A DNA stretch of 64,000 nucleotides from Aliivibrio_A sp016764915 (GTDB lineage Bacteria > Pseudomonadota > Gammaproteobacteria > Enterobacterales > Vibrionaceae). Under the pieces are notes generated by a model. It worked only from the letters and a program-made list of their open reading frames with translations, did no database searches and had not been told where the DNA came from. Location of the stretch: positions 3,100,001 to 3,164,000 of the forward strand of contig OZ245058.1 of NCBI GenBank assembly GCA_965224595.1, given 5' to 3'. Position numbers and translations under genes: made by a program. Within the stretch, counting starts at the first letter, position 1. Each line of letters opens with the position of its first letter. Below, one piece after another: positions 60,331 through 64,000 of the stretch.

Positions 60331-63243
60331 ATGCCATTTGCTCTCGGACAACGTTGGATCAGTGATACAGAAAGTGATTTAGGATTGGGAACGGTCATTT
60401 CAATGGACGTTCGAACGGTTACTATTATGTTTTCAGCTTCTGAAGAGAATCGCTTATACGCAAAAAGCGAAGCGCCTGTTACACGTGTTATGTTCAATGT
60501 CGGTGATAACGTTGAGAGTTACGAAGGTTGGAGTTTAAAGGTAGAAGAGGTCAAAGAGGACTCCGGTACACTTATCTATGTAGGAACCCGTTTAGATACT
60601 GAAGAGTCCGGTGTCGTGCTTCGTGAGATTATGCTGAGCCATCAAATACGATTCAACAAACCACAAGACAAATTGTTTGCTGGGCAGATTGATCGCATGG
60701 ATCGATTTACTCTGCGATATAATGCATTAAATAATCAATACGCACAGCATAAAAGCCCAATGCGAGGCTTATGTGGTATGCGAGCAGCGCTTATCCCTCA
60801 TCAATTATTCATCGCTCATGAAGTGGGTCGTCGTTATGCCCCTCGTGTTCTATTAGCGGATGAAGTGGGTTTAGGGAAAACGATTGAAGCGGGCATGATT
60901 TTGCACCAGCAAGTGCTCTCTGGACGAGCAGAGCGTGTATTGATTCTCGTGCCCGAAACCCTTCAGCATCAGTGGCTAGTTGAGATGATGCGTCGCTTTA
61001 ATTTACACTTCTCGATTTTTGATGAAGAGCGTTGCGTTGAAGCTTATGTTGATGCTGAAAATCCATTCGAAACCGCACAGTTTGTTTTATGTTCATTAGA
61101 TTTTGTTCGCCGTAGCAGACGACGTTTTGAACAGGTGTTGGATGCCGATTGGGATCTGCTGATTGTTGATGAAGCCCATCACCTTGAGTGGAGCCAAGAG
61201 AAACCAAGCAGAGAATATCAAGTGGTTGAAGCGATTGCTGAACAGACTGCAGGTGTGTTGTTATTAACCGCAACGCCTGAACAGCTTGGTCACGAGAGTC
61301 ACTTTGCTCGTCTTCGCTTATTAGATCCCGATCGTTTTTATGATTACAATGCCTTTGTAGAAGAAGAGCGTCAATATGAGCCTGTTGCTGATGCCGTTAC
61401 GACCCTGTTCTCTGGTGAAGCACTTAACATGGATGCAAAAAACAGCATAACAGAACTGCTTTCTGAGCAAGATGTAGAACCGCTATTAAGCATGATAATG
61501 TCATCAGATGCTGAGGATAAACAGCGCGCTGAAGCCAGACAAGAGTTGATTGATAACTTGATGGACCGACACGGAACAGGACGAATTTTATTTCGAAATA
61601 CTCGGTCAGCAATTAAAGGGTTCCCTCTACGCAATCTGCATCTGTTACCGATGGAAATACCGGCACAATATGCAACCTCAATGCGAGTTGCTAACATGAT
61701 GAGCGGACAGTTAAGTGCTGAAGAAAAAGCGGTGAAAAATCTTTATCCTGAAGAGATTTTTCAGGAGTTTGAAGGTGAGGGCAGTTCATGGTGGCAGTTT
61801 GATCCTCGCGTGAATTGGTTGCTGGAACTGTTAAAAGAGAAACGCAACAAAAAGATCTTGGTGATCGCCTCACGAGCATCAACCGCATTGCAGCTTGAAC
61901 AGGCTCTGCGTGAGCGTGAAGGCATTCGGGCCTCTGTTTTTCATGAAGGTATGTCTATTTTAGAGCGTGATAAAGCTGCGGCTTACTTCGCTCAAGATGA
62001 GGCGGGTGCTCAGGTGCTTATCTGTTCTGAGATCGGATCTGAAGGTCGAAACTTCCAGTTTGCGAGTCATCTGGTCATGTTTGATCTGCCCTTGAATCCA
62101 GACCTACTGGAGCAACGTATTGGGCGTCTTGACCGTATTGGTCAATTGAATGATATTGATATTTTTGTTCCATTCTTAAAATCCTCTTCACAACAGTTAT
62201 TGGCACGTTGGTTTCATGAAGGGTTAAACGCTTTCTCTGAAACATGTCCAACCGGGCGAGCGGTGTATGAGCAGTTCTCTGATCGTATTATTGAGATGTT
62301 GGCCTCTGGAAATTCAGACGATCTCGACGCGGTGATCGCAGAGTCCGCTGCAATGAATCATGAGCTAAAAACTAAAATGGAGCAGGGCCGAGACCGTCTA
62401 TTGGAGATGCACTCAAATGGAGGGGATAAAGCCCAGCAGATTGTTGAGAAGATCAGTGCTTCGGATGGTGATACAAACTTGATCACGTTTGCCTTAGGCC
62501 TGTTTGATACGGTGGGTTTAAATCAAGATGATAATGGCGAAAATGCGATTATTATTACCCCATCTGAACATATGATGGTGTCGAGCTACCCTGGACTACC
62601 TGAAGAGGGTTGCACCATCACATTTGATAGGGAGACCGCGCTTTCACGTGAAGACATGCACTTTATCAGTTGGGAGCACCCAATGATTCAAGGTGGTATT
62701 GATCTGATTTTGAGCGAAGGCGTGGGAACCTGTGCTGTCTCTTTACTTAAGAACAAAGCACTGCCTATTGGTACTATTTTACTTGAATTAATTTATGTTG
62801 TTGATGCTCAAGCACCAAAACGCAGTGGTATCGCGAGATTCTTACCCAAAACGCCAATCAGAATGTTGATGGATGCCTCAGGTAATGATCTTTCCGCCAA
62901 TGTTGAGTTTGAAGGGTTTAATCGACAACTGAGTCCAGTCAATCGTCATCTTGGTAGTAAGCTGGTTAACTCTGTTCAAGCTGATGTTCATCGCCTGATT
63001 GAGTCAGCTGAGCCCAAAATGGTGCAGTACTTAGATGACGTTCGTTTGAAAGCAAAATCTGAGATGGAAGTGGCGTTGAACAGTGAACTGCAACGTCTTC
63101 AAGCTTTACAATCGGTGAATCCAAATATTCGCGATGATGAGTTAACTCAGATAGAAGAACAGATTGAGAGCTTAACCAGTTATATCGATAAAGCGCAAGT
63201 TCAGTTAGATTCTCTGCGTTTGATTGTTGTTAGCCATAACTAA
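60331..63243 (+). CDS. rapA: RNA polymerase-associated ATPase RapA
   Basis: Swi2/Snf2-type ATPase that recycles RNA polymerase. 970 residues (E. coli 968). N-terminal Tudor-like domains (FALGQRWISDTESDLGLGTV), Walker A LADEVGLGKTIEAGMILHQQ, DEAH box IVDEAHHLEWS, helicase C motif DLPLNPDLLEQRIGRLDRIG, and a long C-terminal Spacer/Effector region. Usual neighbour of rluA. Confidence 0.98.
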   Translation: MPFALGQRWISDTESDLGLGTVISMDVRTVTIMFSASEENRLYAKSEAPVTRVMFNVGDNVESYEGWSLKVEEVKEDSGTLIYVGTRLDTEESGVVLREIMLSHQIRFNKPQDKLFAGQIDRMDRFTLRYNALNNQYAQHKSPMRGLCGMRAALIPHQLFIAHEVGRRYAPRVLLADEVGLGKTIEAGMILHQQVLSGRAERVLILVPETLQHQWLVEMMRRFNLHFSIFDEERCVEAYVDAENPFETAQFVLCSLDFVRRSRRRFEQVLDADWDLLIVDEAHHLEWSQEKPSREYQVVEAIAEQTAGVLLLTATPEQLGHESHFARLRLLDPDRFYDYNAFVEEERQYEPVADAVTTLFSGEALNMDAKNSITELLSEQDVEPLLSMIMSSDAEDKQRAEARQELIDNLMDRHGTGRILFRNTRSAIKGFPLRNLHLLPMEIPAQYATSMRVANMMSGQLSAEEKAVKNLYPEEIFQEFEGEGSSWWQFDPRVNWLLELLKEKRNKKILVIASRASTALQLEQALREREGIRASVFHEGMSILERDKAAAYFAQDEAGAQVLICSEIGSEGRNFQFASHLVMFDLPLNPDLLEQRIGRLDRIGQLNDIDIFVPFLKSSSQQLLARWFHEGLNAFSETCPTGRAVYEQFSDRIIEMLASGNSDDLDAVIAESAAMNHELKTKMEQGRDRLLEMHSNGGDKAQQIVEKISASDGDTNLITFALGLFDTVGLNQDDNGENAIIITPSEHMMVSSYPGLPEEGCTITFDRETALSREDMHFISWEHPMIQGGIDLILSEGVGTCAVSLLKNKALPIGTILLELIYVVDAQAPKRSGIARFLPKTPIRMLMDASGNDLSANVEFEGFNRQLSPVNRHLGSKLVNSVQADVHRLIESAEPKMVQYLDDVRLKAKSEMEVALNSELQRLQALQSVNPNIRDDELTQIEEQIESLTSYIDKAQVQLDSLRLIVVSHN

Positions 63244-63272
63244 ATTATCCACTGTTTATTTTGAGTTTGAAT

Positions 63273-64000
63273 ATGTCTGTTATTGAGTACCATCCACCCA
63301 CAGAACCATGGTTAGAGATTGTTTATCAAGATGAACATATTCTTACAGTAAATAAGCCGGCAGGCCTGTTGTCGAATCCAGGTAAACATCCTGATCACTA
63401 CGACAGTGTCTGGTCCCGTGTGGTTGCTGAGTTTCCCGAAGCTCAGTTGGTTCACAGGTTAGATATGGCGACATCTGGTTTGATGGTGTTTGCTCTGCAC
63501 AAAGAAGCAGAGCGACACATCAAAAAGCAGTTTCAGTACCGTCTGACTCACAAAGTCTATTACGCTCGTGTATGGGGAAGGGTTGAGCGGCAGGAAGGTG
63601 AAATTGATCTCCCTTTAATTTGTGATTGGCCAAATAGACCAAGACAGAAGGTTTGTTACGAACATGGCAAGTCATCTCAAACTCGTTATGAAGTGCTTGC
63701 TTATGAAGATCAGACGACCTTGATTCGTCTACTGCCGGTGACAGGTCGCTCGCATCAGTTGCGTGTACACATGATGGAATTAGGGCATCCGATTGTCGGT
63801 GACGAGTTTTATGCGTGTGAACAATCAAAAGCCTTTTCGACGCGTTTGCAGCTGCACTCTGCTGAATTAAGCCTTTATCATCCTGACAGTAATCAAATCA
63901 CTCACCTTTTTGTACCGTGTGACTTTTACCCTGAGGCGGTAGGTGATGTTCTGCCTGCCATTGAGCGGCCTATCGAACTGCCAGATTATAAATTACTCAT
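63273..64000 (+). CDS. rluA: RluA pseudouridine synthase, 3' end outside the window
   Basis: Dual-specific enzyme for pseudouridine 746 in 23S rRNA and 32 in tRNAs. Begins MSVIEYHPPTEPWLEIVYQD. Catalytic Asp in LVHRLDMATSGLMVFAL; further motif LLPVTGRSHQLRVHMMELGH and GDEFYA. 242 codons are present with no stop before the window edge, so the C-terminal end is cut. Follows rapA by 29 bases. Confidence 0.95.
   Translation, partial: MSVIEYHPPTEPWLEIVYQDEHILTVNKPAGLLSNPGKHPDHYDSVWSRVVAEFPEAQLVHRLDMATSGLMVFALHKEAERHIKKQFQYRLTHKVYYARVWGRVERQEGEIDLPLICDWPNRPRQKVCYEHGKSSQTRYEVLAYEDQTTLIRLLPVTGRSHQLRVHMMELGHPIVGDEFYACEQSKAFSTRLQLHSAELSLYHPDSNQITHLFVPCDFYPEAVGDVLPAIERPIELPDYKLL

Overview
The window is chromosomal DNA from a gammaproteobacterium of the family Vibrionaceae (Vibrio or a close relative). 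This rests on gene order and family content: rnr-rlmB-rpsF-priB-rpsR-rplI, dnaB-alr, zur/dusA/pspG, cysJIH and cysGDNC, ytfJ/ytfK-msrA-tamAB-ppa-fbp-mpl, thiBPQ-rapA-rluA, and a ZrgA-type zinc-uptake locus of the kind described in Vibrio cholerae. The genus cannot be fixed from sequence reading alone. The base composition is moderately AT-rich.

Layout. 1-4.8 kb: 3' part of rnr (cut by the window edge), rlmB and the S6 ribosomal protein operon. 4.9-12.0 kb: a DUF481 outer-membrane protein, dnaB, alr with a barrel protein directly behind it, a small lipoprotein and pgi. 12.0-13.0 kb: a CheX-like gene and zur, both leftward. 13.08-21.76 kb: a genomic island inserted in the 5' end of dusA. It is bounded by 48-bp imperfect direct repeats made of dusA coding sequence; one side keeps the old dusA start as a 25-codon remnant, the other side carries a functional dusA with a new island-derived start. 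21.7-24.3 kb: dusA, pspG with a sigma-54 type promoter, and an outer-membrane protein. 24.4-40.5 kb: sulfate assimilation in two blocks (cysJIH and cysG-D-N-SLC13-C-Q) separated by fklB, a ytfB-like gene, elaA and cpdB. 40.6-45.4 kb: a TIGR03899 gene, an unlisted 34-residue membrane peptide, and the five-gene zinc-uptake locus behind a Zur-box-like palindrome. 45.4-64 kb: ytfJ, ytfK, msrA, tamAB, ppa, fbp, mpl, ubiX, a TPP riboswitch with thiBPQ, rapA and the start of rluA.

The island is the most unusual part. Its cargo is two divergent transcription units flanking one 20-bp perfect palindrome: leftward a metallo-beta-lactamase-fold hydrolase, a LacI-family regulator and an inositol-monophosphatase-family enzyme; rightward a four-gene ABC importer (ATPase, periplasmic binding protein, two permeases), followed by a stand-alone SemiSWEET gene. 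The combination importer + phosphodiesterase-like hydrolase + phosphatase + repressor reads as a cassette for uptake and stepwise hydrolysis of an organic phosphodiester or cyclic phosphate. The substrate is not determined by the sequence. The island's integrase is reduced to its N-terminal part and abuts an IS6-family transposase remnant with three in-frame stops, so the island appears immobilised.

Other points of note: a perfect 14-unit 9-bp tandem repeat coding for Ala-Glu-His in zrgA; an SLC13/TrkA-C permease placed inside the cysDNC operon; and a likely S6:S18 autoregulatory leader upstream of rpsF.
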